From positions 310,001-374,000 of the forward strand of contig NC_019957.1 in NCBI RefSeq assembly GCF_000328565.1: a DNA stretch of 64,000 nt, read 5' to 3'. Each line of letters starts with the position of its first letter. Within the stretch, counting starts at the first letter, position 1. The position numbers and the translations under genes are program-made. Source of the DNA: Mycobacterium sp. JS623 (lineage in GTDB: Bacteria > Actinomycetota > Actinomycetes > Mycobacteriales > Mycobacteriaceae). Under the pieces are notes generated by a model. The model had not been told where the DNA came from. It did not search any database and saw only the letters and a program-made list of their open reading frames with translations. This document shows positions 7,970 to 16,627 of the stretch, piece by piece.

Positions 7970-8386
7970 ATGGTCGAGTTTCACGTTGATCGCACGATCG
8001 CCGCATCTCCGGAACGCGTCTTCGACTGGCTAGTTGATCCGGCCAACTTGACCGCCGCTCCGGTGATCCTCACGGTCCGTTGGGTGAAAGTGGGCGCGCG
8101 GCGAGAGGCGATCGGGTTTGGCGGGTGGTTTCGCGAACAGATCACGGCCCACGATCGGCCGCGCGCCTACTCCTACCGCGTCGTGCGCTCATTCCCGCCC
8201 TTCGATCACGAGGGCGGCACACTGACGTTCACTCCGTCGACCGACGGCACGCACGTCGACTGGCAGACCAGCTACACGCACCCTGCTTACGCCGGAGGCA
8301 AGCTGATGGAGGCGGTCAGCCGTCGGCTGCTGCGCTGGAGTTTCCTCGCTGTCCTCGCCAGCTGCGCGAAGGCACTGGAAAGCTAG
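7970..8386 (+). CDS. SRPBCC (START/Bet v1-like) family protein
   Basis: A 138-residue helix-grip protein: EFHVDRTIAASPERVFDWLV is the typical polyketide-cyclase/SRPBCC N-terminus, and the C-terminal long helix covers the last 35 residues. Such proteins bind hydrophobic ligands or act as aromatase/cyclases. The ATG at 7970 has a GGGAGG site; an upstream GTG in frame does not. It is convergent with the LLM oxidoreductase gene, separated by 14 bases. Ligand unknown. Confidence 0.85.
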   Translation: MVEFHVDRTIAASPERVFDWLVDPANLTAAPVILTVRWVKVGARREAIGFGGWFREQITAHDRPRAYSYRVVRSFPPFDHEGGTLTFTPSTDGTHVDWQTSYTHPAYAGGKLMEAVSRRLLRWSFLAVLASCAKALES

Positions 8387-8400
8387 CGCACGGAATGGGC

Positions 8401-9402
8401 TCAGTTGGGGCTCGGAAGGCCAGCGGCAGACGCGAAGGCGCGGAGCTCGCGCCCAATGTCGGATCCGGCCGGCTGGTACACCACCTCGGTGACTCCCAAC
8501 GCAGCCATTCCGGCGATCTTGTCCGACACTTGCTCAGCTGTGCCGGTCAACCCCATGGAGCTGGCAAACGCCATGAGCTCAGCGACGTGCGGCTCGTCAC
8601 GGGGGTTCGCCTTGATCAGATGCCCCTCGTGGATGACGAGATGTCGCTCACTTTCGGGGTACGCCTCGATCGCCTCTCGCCATGCCCGCCCGCCCGGTAG
8701 CGCGTCGACGGCGGCCGCGCCGCCGCGCTCATAGCTCGCGTGATACAGCACGACCGCGGCAGGTCCGGCGGCGTCGATGACCCGCGGCGAGTTCAGGTCC
8801 TCGCCCTCGTCGAGCACCGTGCCGAAGGACAACAGCGCCCGCCAATCGGTTACGCCCGCCGCTTCAGGTTGAGGTCGGGCCGCCGAGAAAACGCCGTCGG
8901 CCAACTCGGCCGCCACGGCCAGCCCCTTCGGGCCGTCGGCCCCGATCAGGATCGGCACATCAATGGGTCGCTCAGCCCCGAAGCCGGGCAGCTGCAGCAT
9001 GCGGATCTTGGCCCCCTCCCAATCCGCGGTCTCGCCGGCGAGAAGTGCCTTCAGGCAACGGATGTAGTCGGCGACCTGCCGCCACGGCATCGGCCGCTTG
9101 CCCAGTGTTAGCCGACCCGTAAAGCCTGAGCCGATTGCCACCACAACCCGGCCCGGTGCTTGATCCACAAGCTCGGCGATGGCGGCGGCGTTAACCATGG
9201 GATGGCGCAGGCTGGGCACCAGCACACCTGGCCCTAGGCCGATGCGCGACGTGCGCTCCGCGCATCGGCTGAGCACCATCCACACGTCGGCCGCCAGGGC
9301 CGGAGAGTCATAAAGCCACGCTCGCCTGTAGCCCAGCATTTCGGCTAATGCCACATGCGCCGGGCTGTCAGATGACGTCGCGAATGCGCACGAGATGTCC
9401 AC
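8401..9402 (-). CDS. LLM-class F420-dependent oxidoreductase
   Basis: A 333-residue luciferase-like monooxygenase barrel. The start MDISCAFATSSDSPAHV, RAWLYDSP and the block RVVVAIGSGFTGRLTLG are typical of the mycobacterial F420-dependent LLM group, with DVPILIGADGPKGLAVAAEL in the cofactor region. F420 use is inferred from subfamily resemblance; FMN cannot be excluded. It ends 14 bases from the SRPBCC gene in convergent orientation. Role in redox conversion of unknown small molecules. Confidence 0.88.
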   Translation of the reverse strand: MDISCAFATSSDSPAHVALAEMLGYRRAWLYDSPALAADVWMVLSRCAERTSRIGLGPGVLVPSLRHPMVNAAAIAELVDQAPGRVVVAIGSGFTGRLTLGKRPMPWRQVADYIRCLKALLAGETADWEGAKIRMLQLPGFGAERPIDVPILIGADGPKGLAVAAELADGVFSAARPQPEAAGVTDWRALLSFGTVLDEGEDLNSPRVIDAAGPAAVVLYHASYERGGAAAVDALPGGRAWREAIEAYPESERHLVIHEGHLIKANPRDEPHVAELMAFASSMGLTGTAEQVSDKIAGMAALGVTEVVYQPAGSDIGRELRAFASAAGLPSPN

Positions 9403-9692
9403 GTTCCGACCGTACCGATCACGCCGATCGGAGCACCGCGGGGCGCGCTACCCAACCCGACGACCGAGGCTGAGATGATGCGGCGGCCACCAGTGCTTGC
9501 ACATCGGCGAAAGATCAATCCGATTACCTTCGTCTTTACGGGGCGGTCTCAACGACGTTGCGCGGTGGCGTCGGCCCGTTGCTACCGAGCAGGCGAACGG
9601 GAGTCACGTGACGAAACCGCAGTCGCCCGTCTGAGCCGCACGTGGCATCCCGTACTTCCGATTGAACCTTCAGTCCGGCCACTCCGGAGAAA

Positions 9693-9800
9693 TGGCACGA
9701 ATTTGAGACGAAACCCGGATGACATCGCGTGAGACAACCTGCATCGCTGCAGGTCAGGGAATCGAGAGATGACACGCGATTTTGGAACCTACAGTAGGAG
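9693..9800 (+). repeat. Dispersed iterated repeat, copy 1
   Basis: Three directly repeated sites start at 9693 (TGGCACGAATTTGAGAC), 9720 (TGACATCGCGTGAGACA) and 9770 (TGACACGCGATTTTGGAAC), spaced 27 and 50 bases. The same spacing recurs in the copies at 17591 and 17816; the truncated copy at 32701 keeps the 27-base step. The intervening CTGCAGGTCAGGG and the trailing CTACAGTAG are shared with copy 3. Confidence 0.8.
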
Positions 9801-9830
9801 GTCGTCGGCCGTTGTGGCTACTCAAGTTTT

Positions 9831-9880
9831 ATGTCCAATTCTCCTTCCAAATGTCCACCCGACGTCCAATTGGACATCAA
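9831..9880. repeat. Cluster of GTCCAATTGGAC-type motifs
   Basis: ATGTCCAATT, ATGTCCACCC and GACGTCCAATTGGACATC follow each other within 50 bases; GTCCAATTGGAC is a perfect 12-base palindrome. Clustered short repeats of this kind occur at ends of IS elements or as regulator sites; no transposase is adjacent. Confidence 0.5.
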
Positions 9881-10238
9881 GGTGAGATTCTCGAAATTCG
9901 GTGACTCGTTCGAGGAAGCAGCGGCATGTCGGTGCGCTGCCGCGGCATTAGGTGAGCCAAAGGACCGTCGATACGGTTCCTCGTGAGGATGTGGGCTTCC
10001 AACTCGCCAGTCGAGCGGCCCGATCGCCGCACCTACGCGCACTGAAGACAGGCCGGCGAGCACGTGGGCCGCGGCCCGCTTGTCGCGGACTGTCCGGCGA
10101 GGGCGCGGCGCCCACCGAGCGAGGTACCCGGCGTAGGCTGCGTGCCCCTGCGGCGCCACCGCGCGAACGGCGCCAGATGCATGCTCACGGGGTGTCGTCG
10201 ACTGCGGCGATATTTGACGGCCCTGCCGCGCCGCCTGC

Positions 10239-11879
10239 TCATGTCCCTGGCAGGGCTTGGGTGTGTTCGATGGCGACAGCTTGGAGCTTTTGCGGGTCGA
10301 GGTCGAGTCGGTTGAGGATGGTGGGCGCGATCTGGGCGGTGCTGACAGTCGTGGTGTCGTCGCGGTGGGTGATGCCCGGTCCCGTAACGATGAGGAGCAC
10401 GTTCCGATCGGCAGGGGCGAGTCCGCCGTGTTCGGCGATCTTGGTCTTCGAGGTATACACGGTTCCAGGGAGGGTGCTTGCGTAGAGATCGGGGACGCGT
10501 GGATCGGTTGGGATGGTGCCGAAGAAGGCCGCGGCGTCCGCCCCGGCGTAAATCTTGTCGGTGCCAGATGCGGTGAACGGTTTGGGTTTCCCCGTGATGT
10601 CGTAGCCAACCCCGGTGCGGGATGCTAGGCGGTCTTTGACGAAGGTGGCGGCCTGAGGGGAACGGTCGGCGAACCACATGATCATGGCGTCGTCGTTGAC
10701 CGAATGCGTGATCAACTTGGGGGTGTCGGGGTGGCTCGCGGCCCATGCGGTGTTGATGTCATCGATGATTGGGCCGTCGTCGATACGGGTCAGGGTCTGC
10801 GGCTGCATCGGTGCTTGGCCGTGTTTGGCGGAGACGATGACGGTGGTGGTATCGGTGATTCCGGCGTGATCGATCGCGTCGACGATGCGCCCGATTTGAC
10901 TGTCGACGTAGCCGAGTGCGGACGCAAGGACGGGGCCTGGGGTGTGTCCGTCGGGGCCGTAGCCGCCCGGTTGGTTGCCGGAGGTGGCGAGCTTCTCGGC
11001 TGTGGATACCGATTGGAAGTTCATACCGAGAAGTGCGGGCACGTCGGCTTGCCGTGTGCCTGAATGATCCTTTCCGCCAATCTCGTTGATCACGGAGTCG
11101 ACCTTGAACGTGTCGTACCGCTGAGTCAGGTTGTTGTCGTCGACCCAGGTATCGCCGTCGCTGGTGCCTGCGGGGCTGCTGTCGACCTCGGGGGTGAACA
11201 GATCGTCGATCGTGGTGGCGCCAGGCCCGTTGAGGATGGCGTAGGCGGGGTGCTTGTCGCTCCACGCGGTGCGATGTCCGGCGTCGTGGATGACGGAGAA
11301 CACGGTGTTGACCTTGAGGTAGGCGCCAGGGGTCAGCGGCCTACAGCTCGTGGGGTCCACCGGCAGTTTGGCTGGATCGATCACCTGGGTCGGGTCTGGC
11401 GTCATTTGCAGAACCCCGTCGGGCAGGTTGGGCAGGCCTTGGCCTCCGTCGATCTTGGTGATGTCCTTGTCGAGCTCCTCGGTGAAGCTCACCGCGGCAC
11501 CGGGTTTCGCACCGGCACAGTTGGTCGTGCCAGCCTCGACGAGGTCGTGGGCGTAGCTGTCGTCGTAGTACACGCCGGTGGTCTTGGGCATTCCGCCGGT
11601 GACTTGAGCGAGCAGTCCGGGAAACGAATCGCTGGGGATCGGTGTCTGCGCCGCGGAGTAGTGCACGCCTCGCTCGGTCAGCTTCGCCAACACCGATTGT
11701 GGGTGTGCGGCAACGAATCCGGTGAGATCGGATTCGTGCATCCCGTCGATCGATACCAGCACCACGTGCTTCTCCGCGGGTTTGGCGGTGCCGGGCCCAC
11801 CATGTCCACTCGTACAGCCCGCGCCCGCGGCCGCCACGCAGACCGCCGCAGCCACGGCTCCGACGCGACGCATGCCCAT
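10239..11879 (-). CDS. Lipoprotein alkaline-phosphatase-superfamily phosphohydrolase
   Basis: About 546 residues from the ATG at 11879, which has a GGAG site; a start 13 codons earlier is possible. A signal peptide ends in the lipobox AAGAGC, so the protein is probably an extracytoplasmic lipoprotein. The core is the nucleotide pyrophosphatase/phosphodiesterase branch of the alkaline phosphatase superfamily: VSIDGMHESDL holds the first metal Asp, the nucleophile Ser/Thr region is TPIPSDSFPGLLAQ, SAKHGQAPM and IAEHGGLAPADRN carry His ligands. It likely cleaves phosphodiesters or phosphomonoesters at the cell surface. It stands alone, with no operon partner. Confidence 0.88.
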   Translation of the reverse strand: MGMRRVGAVAAAVCVAAAGAGCTSGHGGPGTAKPAEKHVVLVSIDGMHESDLTGFVAAHPQSVLAKLTERGVHYSAAQTPIPSDSFPGLLAQVTGGMPKTTGVYYDDSYAHDLVEAGTTNCAGAKPGAAVSFTEELDKDITKIDGGQGLPNLPDGVLQMTPDPTQVIDPAKLPVDPTSCRPLTPGAYLKVNTVFSVIHDAGHRTAWSDKHPAYAILNGPGATTIDDLFTPEVDSSPAGTSDGDTWVDDNNLTQRYDTFKVDSVINEIGGKDHSGTRQADVPALLGMNFQSVSTAEKLATSGNQPGGYGPDGHTPGPVLASALGYVDSQIGRIVDAIDHAGITDTTTVIVSAKHGQAPMQPQTLTRIDDGPIIDDINTAWAASHPDTPKLITHSVNDDAMIMWFADRSPQAATFVKDRLASRTGVGYDITGKPKPFTASGTDKIYAGADAAAFFGTIPTDPRVPDLYASTLPGTVYTSKTKIAEHGGLAPADRNVLLIVTGPGITHRDDTTTVSTAQIAPTILNRLDLDPQKLQAVAIEHTQALPGT

Positions 11880-12006
11880 CCGAACTCCGATCACTATGAA
11901 AAGTCTGTCGTGAGGCATCTAACGGGATACACAACGAGTGCCGGGTGAACGGAAATAGAACTGCGGGGAACAATTTACGAGTGTTGTCGTACGTGCACAT
12001 GACTAA

Positions 12007-12545
12007 GCGCCGGGGATCGGAAGCCTCCGGCATTACCTGGCGCCGATCCTGGACGCGATCAAGTTGAACTACCCGCCGATCGGTATCAATGAGTTCAACA
12101 CCGCGATGACGCTGCCCAAGGAGATCGCGTACTCAGAGCCGCGTCTGCAACCGCCGGGGGGCTACAAGGACACCACGGTGCCCGGTATCTTCTCCCGCGA
12201 TACCTTGTTCTCGCACGGCAACCACGAGCCGGGCTGGGTCACGGCGCCAGGCATGCAGGGTGTCGACGTGCAGCCGTTCACCGCGAATATGCTGGCGCCA
12301 GAGTCGCTTCGGAGTTGATGGGCGGACCCGACGCTGCGATACCGCAGGCTCCGCCCGCGTTCGGGGCGCCGGCCGGCGGCAACCTGCCAGGCCCGCCGGA
12401 CGCCTACAGCGAGAACAACCCGTTGCCGCCGCCGTGGTGTATGCAGCCCGGTCCGCCGCCGGTGCCGGCGCCGGGTGTGGCTCCCGGGCCTCCGCCCAGC
12501 TTAGGAGCCCCCGTGTCGGCACCGGCCCGGCAGCTACCCAGCTGA
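12007..12545 (+). pseudogene. MceD-like gene, 3' fragment with frameshift
   Basis: Reads as the C-terminal part of a mammalian-cell-entry family protein of the D position: APILDAIKLNYPPIGINEFN, then PGMQGVDVQPFTANMLAPES, then in the next frame GGPDAAIPQAPP and a Pro-rich tail ending at 12545. The frame changes at about 12313, where one base of an expected Ala-Glu codon pair is missing, so a stop appears at 12316-12318. The N-terminal MCE domain is absent: homology starts at about 12028 beside unrelated DNA. Mce proteins form lipid import complexes; this one cannot. Confidence 0.75.
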
Positions 12546-12557
12546 AAGACAGGGACA

Positions 12558-12791
12558 GTGAAGCGGCTACGGAGCATCTCGATCGGGCGGCTCGCATGTC
12601 GCAGCGTGGCGCTGGCGGTGGTCGGCACGGTCCTGACAGCGTGTGGGTCGTGGCGTGGTATCGCCAACGTGTCGATTCCGGGCGGACGGGCACCGCTGCG
12701 GTCACATGCGATCTACGCGCAGTTGCCGGATACGTTGGCGCTCAACGTCTTGATCCGCCACGGTGGGGCCTGGAGGCCTCGGCGGAGGTAG
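12558..12791 (+). pseudogene. MceE lipoprotein (LprK-like), 5' fragment
   Basis: Starts at GTG 12558, 12 bases after the mceD stop as in mce operons. The signal sequence with lipobox LTACG (about residues 25-29) and the following WRGIANVSIPGG and LPDTLALNV are characteristic of MceE lipoproteins. After about 62 residues the homology ends and the frame terminates at 12791. Together with the mceD remnant it shows that an mce operon once lay here and was cut on both sides. Confidence 0.75.
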
Positions 12792-12929
12792 TCATGGCAC
12801 GACAGCCTGAGGTTTTCGTTCGCGCTGCAGTCGGCGGAGGCGCGGCTTGATCATCGAAACGATAGATCGAGTTGGACAACAACGACCCACTGGTAACCGA
12901 AGTGGGCTCCGACCCCGACCCCGGGCCGT

Positions 12930-13005
12930 CGGGCTGGCGGGCTTCGAACCCACAACCTCGTCGCCTCGAAGGCGGACGGGCCCGTTTGGTCATCCGGCGT
13001 TGGGC
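12930..13005 (-). other. tRNA-like remnant
   Basis: On the minus strand the sequence GAGGTTGTGGGTTCGAAGCC has the look of a tRNA T-arm (stem GTGGG/CCCGC around TTCGAAG), preceded by an imperfect anticodon-like hairpin with CGCC/GGCG. No full cloverleaf or acceptor stem can be drawn, so it is at best a degenerate tRNA or former integration target. Confidence 0.3.
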
Positions 13006-13042
13006 ACCGTATCCGCCCTATTGCCCTTTGGGGCGCGCTTGT

Positions 13043-13630
13043 TCAGGCACGTGCGACGCTTCTGACGAGTTGGTCTGTTAGTGCCTGCTGAAACTCGGGA
13101 TCTTGGGTGTCGCGGCCATCTTCCCAGCGGGTGAGGTTAGCGATCATTGCAGCCCCCAGGATGGCGTTGGCAGCGTCGCGAGAGTCGCTGAACGTGAATT
13201 GGTCGGTGGCGGCGCCCTCGTCGAGGAGCTTTCGAAGCGGCGTGGCCAGCTTCGCGTCCTTGGCGGCCATCAGGGTTCCCAGTCGTCCGGTGGCTCCCGC
13301 GAAGGAGAGCAGGCCGGCGCATACTCCGGGCTGCTCGCCGAGGAACCCGACGAGCGCGGTTATCGCTGAGCGCAGCTGGACGACTGGTGGCCCAGGGGTT
13401 GTGATGGCGAGCTCAATGGTCTCGGCCGCCACGCGCAGGTTCTCTTCCAGGAGGAACGCGACCAGGTCGTCGCGGCCAGAGAAGTGGTAGTACAGCGTTG
13501 CGCGAGCTGAGCCAATCAGTGCGGCGATGTCCTCCAGCCGAAGTGCCGGGTCCGGGCGCAGCACCTCCTCGCTCACCCCGACCAGTCGCTCGACCAGCTT
13601 GGACGGTGGCCTCCTCATGCGACCAATCAT
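13043..13630 (-). CDS. TetR family regulator
   Basis: A 195-residue TetR protein with helix-turn-helix in LRLEDIAALIGSARATLYYH (about residues 30-50) and a C-terminal ligand domain. The start at 13630 or the ATG at 13618 are both possible. Two 24-base repeats lie just upstream, each with a symmetric core, and would be its operators. It is divergent from a small gene and a Ddn-like nitroreductase gene, its probable targets. Ligand unknown. Confidence 0.88.
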   Translation of the reverse strand: MIGRMRRPPSKLVERLVGVSEEVLRPDPALRLEDIAALIGSARATLYYHFSGRDDLVAFLLEENLRVAAETIELAITTPGPPVVQLRSAITALVGFLGEQPGVCAGLLSFAGATGRLGTLMAAKDAKLATPLRKLLDEGAATDQFTFSDSRDAANAILGAAMIANLTRWEDGRDTQDPEFQQALTDQLVRSVARA

Positions 13631-13655
13631 AAGCCACGATCTCGATCAGAGTCGA

Positions 13656-13709
13656 GATTACAGTGTGGACTTTGATCCAGACTGGGATTACAGTCTGGAC
13701 TGTGATCCA
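13656..13709. promoter_or_regulatory. Paired TetR operator repeats
   Basis: Two 24-base direct repeats at 13656-13679 and 13686-13709 (30-base period) start with GATTACAGT and end with GATCCA, differing at two positions. The second contains the perfect palindrome ACAGTCTGGACTGT. They lie between the divergent TetR and small-protein genes. Confidence 0.8.
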
Positions 13710-13831
13710 AGAATCCGGCGCTATCTCGACATCCGCGCAGGCCGGGGTGATCGACACATATGGAGGTGTGGACGTTCTACCAACTCTGACTTCCCCCAAC
13801 GGCACGAGCACCGCAACCAAGGAGAATCGAG

Positions 13832-14047
13832 ATGCACAAACGCACCGATACCGATCTTGATCAATTCCTCGCCGAGAACCCACCCTGCAGCGGACTGACT
13901 CGCCTCGAGATACTCATGCCCACCGGTGTGACGAGGCGTGCCAGCACCATGTCGGCCCTGCTCATGTCGGCTCGGACAGACAGGTCGATGACCGTCAAGA
14001 ACGCCAACGCAACCCCCGTCGTAGCCGCTAACGGAAGGCTCGTGTGA
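13832..14047 (+). CDS. Small protein of unknown function
   Basis: A 71-residue protein with a good AAGGAG site 7 bases before its ATG. Its stop overlaps the start of the Ddn-like gene in the arrangement TGATG (14045-14049), so the two are probably translationally coupled. I recognise no family. It has no signal peptide or membrane segment; the middle (EILMPTGVTRRASTMSALLM) is weakly hydrophobic. It could be a subunit or an accessory of the nitroreductase, or a gene remnant kept for coupling. Confidence 0.6.
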   Translation: MHKRTDTDLDQFLAENPPCSGLTRLEILMPTGVTRRASTMSALLMSARTDRSMTVKNANATPVVAANGRLV

Positions 14048-14517
14048 TGCGGGGGGCGGTGAGTGCGTTTCAGCGGTGGCAGTTCCGCGACGGGCGCCCA
14101 AATCGGTCGGCAAAGGTCTTAAGCGGCTTGCTCGGCATCGCCTTTGCCGCGGGCATCGGACCCAGCCAAGCCGCCACCATCGAGGTGCGAGGCCGCAAGA
14201 CCGGGCGCAAGATCTCGTTTCCCATCGTTGTCGTCGACTACGAGGGTGAGCGCTACCTGGTCGCCATGATGGGCGACCAAACGAACTGGGTGCGCAACCT
14301 GCGCGCCGACAATCATGCTGTTTTGCAGCGGGGCAAGCGCGAAAACGTGTCCGTGGTGGAGGACTTCTCGAGTAATCGCGCCGCGATATTGCGCCGATAC
14401 CTTGAGATCTCAGCCGGCGCCCGCCCATTCTTTCCGATCACCCGCCGGGCGCCACTGGGCGACTTCGCGCGCATCGTCGACGAGTATCCAGTGTTTCGGG
14501 TCGCCCCAGCTCTCTGA
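14047..14517 (+). CDS. Deazaflavin (F420)-dependent nitroreductase family protein
   Basis: A 156-residue split-barrel protein of the Ddn/FDR family: the GRKTGRKISFPIVVVDYEGE strand pair, YLVAMMGDQTNWVRNLRAD, and the C-terminal RIVDEYPVFRV are diagnostic. Members use reduced F420 to reduce quinones, nitro compounds or other xenobiotics. The start overlaps the stop of the 71-residue gene. It lies behind the twin TetR operators, so it is probably induced by a TetR ligand. The next gene, an SDR, follows 82 bases later in the same direction. Confidence 0.88.
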   Translation: MRGAVSAFQRWQFRDGRPNRSAKVLSGLLGIAFAAGIGPSQAATIEVRGRKTGRKISFPIVVVDYEGERYLVAMMGDQTNWVRNLRADNHAVLQRGKRENVSVVEDFSSNRAAILRRYLEISAGARPFFPITRRAPLGDFARIVDEYPVFRVAPAL

Positions 14518-14599
14518 GACGTCGCGCCGGCCGGCGCGGTGGCGGTGCCGTGGTGCCCCGCCCACCACCACATAACCGAACCTTCTCAAGGAGTCCCGC

Positions 14600-15502
14600 A
14601 TGACCCTCACGAACTGGTCTGCAGCACTACTGCCCGACTTGACCGGCAAAACGTTCATTGTCACCGGCGCCACAAGCGGGCTGGGCAAAGCCACCGCCGA
14701 CGCGCTAGCCCACGCAGGCGCACACGTCGTGCTGGCCGTCCGCCACCCCGTCAAAGGACGGGCCGTGGCGAAAGGGATGACGGGAGACACCGAGGTCCGC
14801 GAACTCGATCTGAGTTCCCTGTCGTCGGTGCGTGCCTTCGCATCGTCATGGCAGCAACCCATCGATGTCCTGATCAACAACGCCGGCATCATGCAGGTAC
14901 CTGAAACCCGCACCCCCGACGGCTTCGAACTGCAATTCGGTACCAACCACCTCGGCCACTTCGCACTGACAAATCTGCTGCTGCCCCAGATCCGCGGCCG
15001 CATCGTCACACTAAGCTCCTCCCTCCACCGTGGCGCCAAACTGAACCTCGACGACCCCAACTGGCTGCGGCGCCCCTACAACAGCAGCCAGGCCTACAAA
15101 GACTCCAAACTGGCGAACCTACTGTTCGCACGCGAACTGCAGCGTCAGCTTTCGGCCTGCGGTAGCCAAATCTTGTCGGTCGCCGCGCACCCCGGAGTTG
15201 TGCGCACCGGACTCTTCGGCCACGTCGCGGGCGCATCGGGACTCTTACTCGACATCGGTTCACGCATCGTGGGCCACGGCGTCGATCAGGGCATCCTGCC
15301 CACTCTGTTCGCCGCCACCCAGGACATCCCCGGAGGAACATTCATCGGCCCCAAGGGCTTTCAGCAACTACGCGGATTCCCCAGCATCGTCAAGTCGTCG
15401 AAGATCGGCACCAACACAGAACTAGGACAACGGCTCTGGCAGCTATCAGAATCGCTGACTGGCGCGCGACTCGACTGCGGGACACCTCGACGTGCGCCGT
15501 GA
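14600..15502 (+). CDS. SDR family oxidoreductase (retinol-dehydrogenase-like)
   Basis: A 300-residue SDR of the longer retinol dehydrogenase/protochlorophyllide reductase-like group. TGATSGLGKATA is the nucleotide loop, NNAGIM the structural motif, TLSSSLH carries the Ser, and AYKDSKLANL the Tyr and Lys. An AAGGAG site precedes the ATG. Predicted to oxidise or reduce lipophilic alcohols or ketones with NADP(H). It follows the Ddn-like gene in the same direction; a broken haloalkane dehalogenase follows 204 bases later. Confidence 0.9.
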   Translation: MTLTNWSAALLPDLTGKTFIVTGATSGLGKATADALAHAGAHVVLAVRHPVKGRAVAKGMTGDTEVRELDLSSLSSVRAFASSWQQPIDVLINNAGIMQVPETRTPDGFELQFGTNHLGHFALTNLLLPQIRGRIVTLSSSLHRGAKLNLDDPNWLRRPYNSSQAYKDSKLANLLFARELQRQLSACGSQILSVAAHPGVVRTGLFGHVAGASGLLLDIGSRIVGHGVDQGILPTLFAATQDIPGGTFIGPKGFQQLRGFPSIVKSSKIGTNTELGQRLWQLSESLTGARLDCGTPRRAP

Positions 15503-15706
15503 ACCATGCCGAACCTGCGCCGTGGAACGAGGTTGATCGCGCCACACCTTCGCTGCTGTCCAGGAGATGTCCTCGGGTTGCGGTGATCGACACCCCCGGG
15601 ATCATCTCCGCGGGAAGGCGCGCAGGACTCGGCAGTGTGGCTGCAGCGAGCGATCGTGGGCTCAAGCACCGAACCGAACCCGACGAAAACAACGAGGAGG
15701 CTGATC

Positions 15707-16623
15707 ATGGTTGGGGCAAAACCCTACGGGCACTTGCGATACCGCAACGTCAACGGTAAGCGGATGGCCTACGTCGATGAGGGCCAGGGCGACGCGATCG
15801 TCTTCGCGCACGGCAACCCGACGTCGTCGTATCTGTGGCGCAATGTGATGCCACACCTGGAGCAGCTGGGCCGGCTGGTGGCCTGCGATCTGATCGGGAT
15901 GGGCGGATCGGACAAGCTGCACCCGTCGGGCCCGGACCGCTACCACTACGCCGAACAGCGCGACTATCTGTTCGCGCTGTGGGACGCACTGGATCTCGGC
16001 GACAACGTGACACTGGTACTGCACGACTGGGGTTCAGTGCTGGGTTTCGACTGGGCCAACCAGCACCGCGGCCGGGTACGGGGCATCGCGTTCATGGAAG
16101 CCATAGTCACCCCGAGGACGTCCGCGGATTTCCCCAGCGACTTCCGGGAGGCGTTTGCACGCCTTCGGTCCCCCGAGGGCGAGCGGATGGTGCTGGAGCA
16201 GAACCTGTTCATCGAGGCTGTGCTGCCCTCCCGGATACAGCGCCGGCTCAGCGACGAAGAAATGGACCACTACCGGGCGCCGTCGCCAAACCCGGTGAAG
16301 ACCGCCGCCCCACCCTGTCGTGGCCGCGCAACATTCCGATCGACGGCGAGCCGGCCGACGTCGTCGCGGTGATCAACGCCTACAGCAGCTGGCTGGCCGA
16401 AAGCAATATGCCCAAGCTGTTCATCAATGCCGAACCGGGCTTCATCGTGCGCGGACCCATCCGCGAGCTCATCAGGACCTGGCCCAACCTGACCGAGACC
16501 ACCGTCAACGGAACCCAATACATCCCCGAGGACAGCCCCGACGAGATCGGCACCGCCATCGCGGAATTCGTCCGGAAAAACTCCAGCTTCCCCAGTAGAC
16601 AATCGATCCCTCTGACTGAGTGA
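15707..16623 (+). pseudogene. Haloalkane dehalogenase, frameshifted and lacking the catalytic His
   Basis: Closely follows the LinB/DhaA/DmbA pattern of about 300 residues. An AGGAGG site precedes ATG 15707. Present: [12 protein letters not shown] (halide-binding Asn), [10 protein letters not shown] (nucleophile Asp), FMEAIV (catalytic Glu). At about 16282 one T is missing in the codon for Phe of the expected AP-F-AKPGED, so the first frame runs on to a premature stop near 16370 while the family sequence continues in the next frame ([29 protein letters not shown]). In that part the site of the catalytic His reads TQYIPED instead of the usual HF-Q-ED pattern: His is replaced by Gln. Both defects argue for a dead gene rather than a sequencing slip. 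Confidence 0.85.
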
Positions 16624-16627
16624 CGTG

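Larger units (their letters stand above)
9403..10238. other. 836-base gap with repeat remnants
   Basis: No convincing gene. It contains a copy of the dispersed iterated repeat (9693-9788) and a cluster of GTCCAATT/GGACAT motifs (9831-9880). A long minus-strand frame covers part of it but has no ribosome site and no recognisable domain. Confidence 0.6.

Noticed and set aside
9818..10609. A 263-codon minus-strand frame
   Set aside because: It overlaps the phosphohydrolase gene in another frame, has no ribosome site, and shows Arg/Pro/Ser-rich shadow composition.
12935..13065. Frames translating to AGFEPTTSS-like peptides
   Set aside because: Peptides of this kind are known artefacts of antisense tRNA sequence, not genes.
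15590..15640. VIDTPGI-like peptide suggesting a GTPase
   Set aside because: Isolated match with no other G motifs; treated as coincidence in the dehalogenase leader region.
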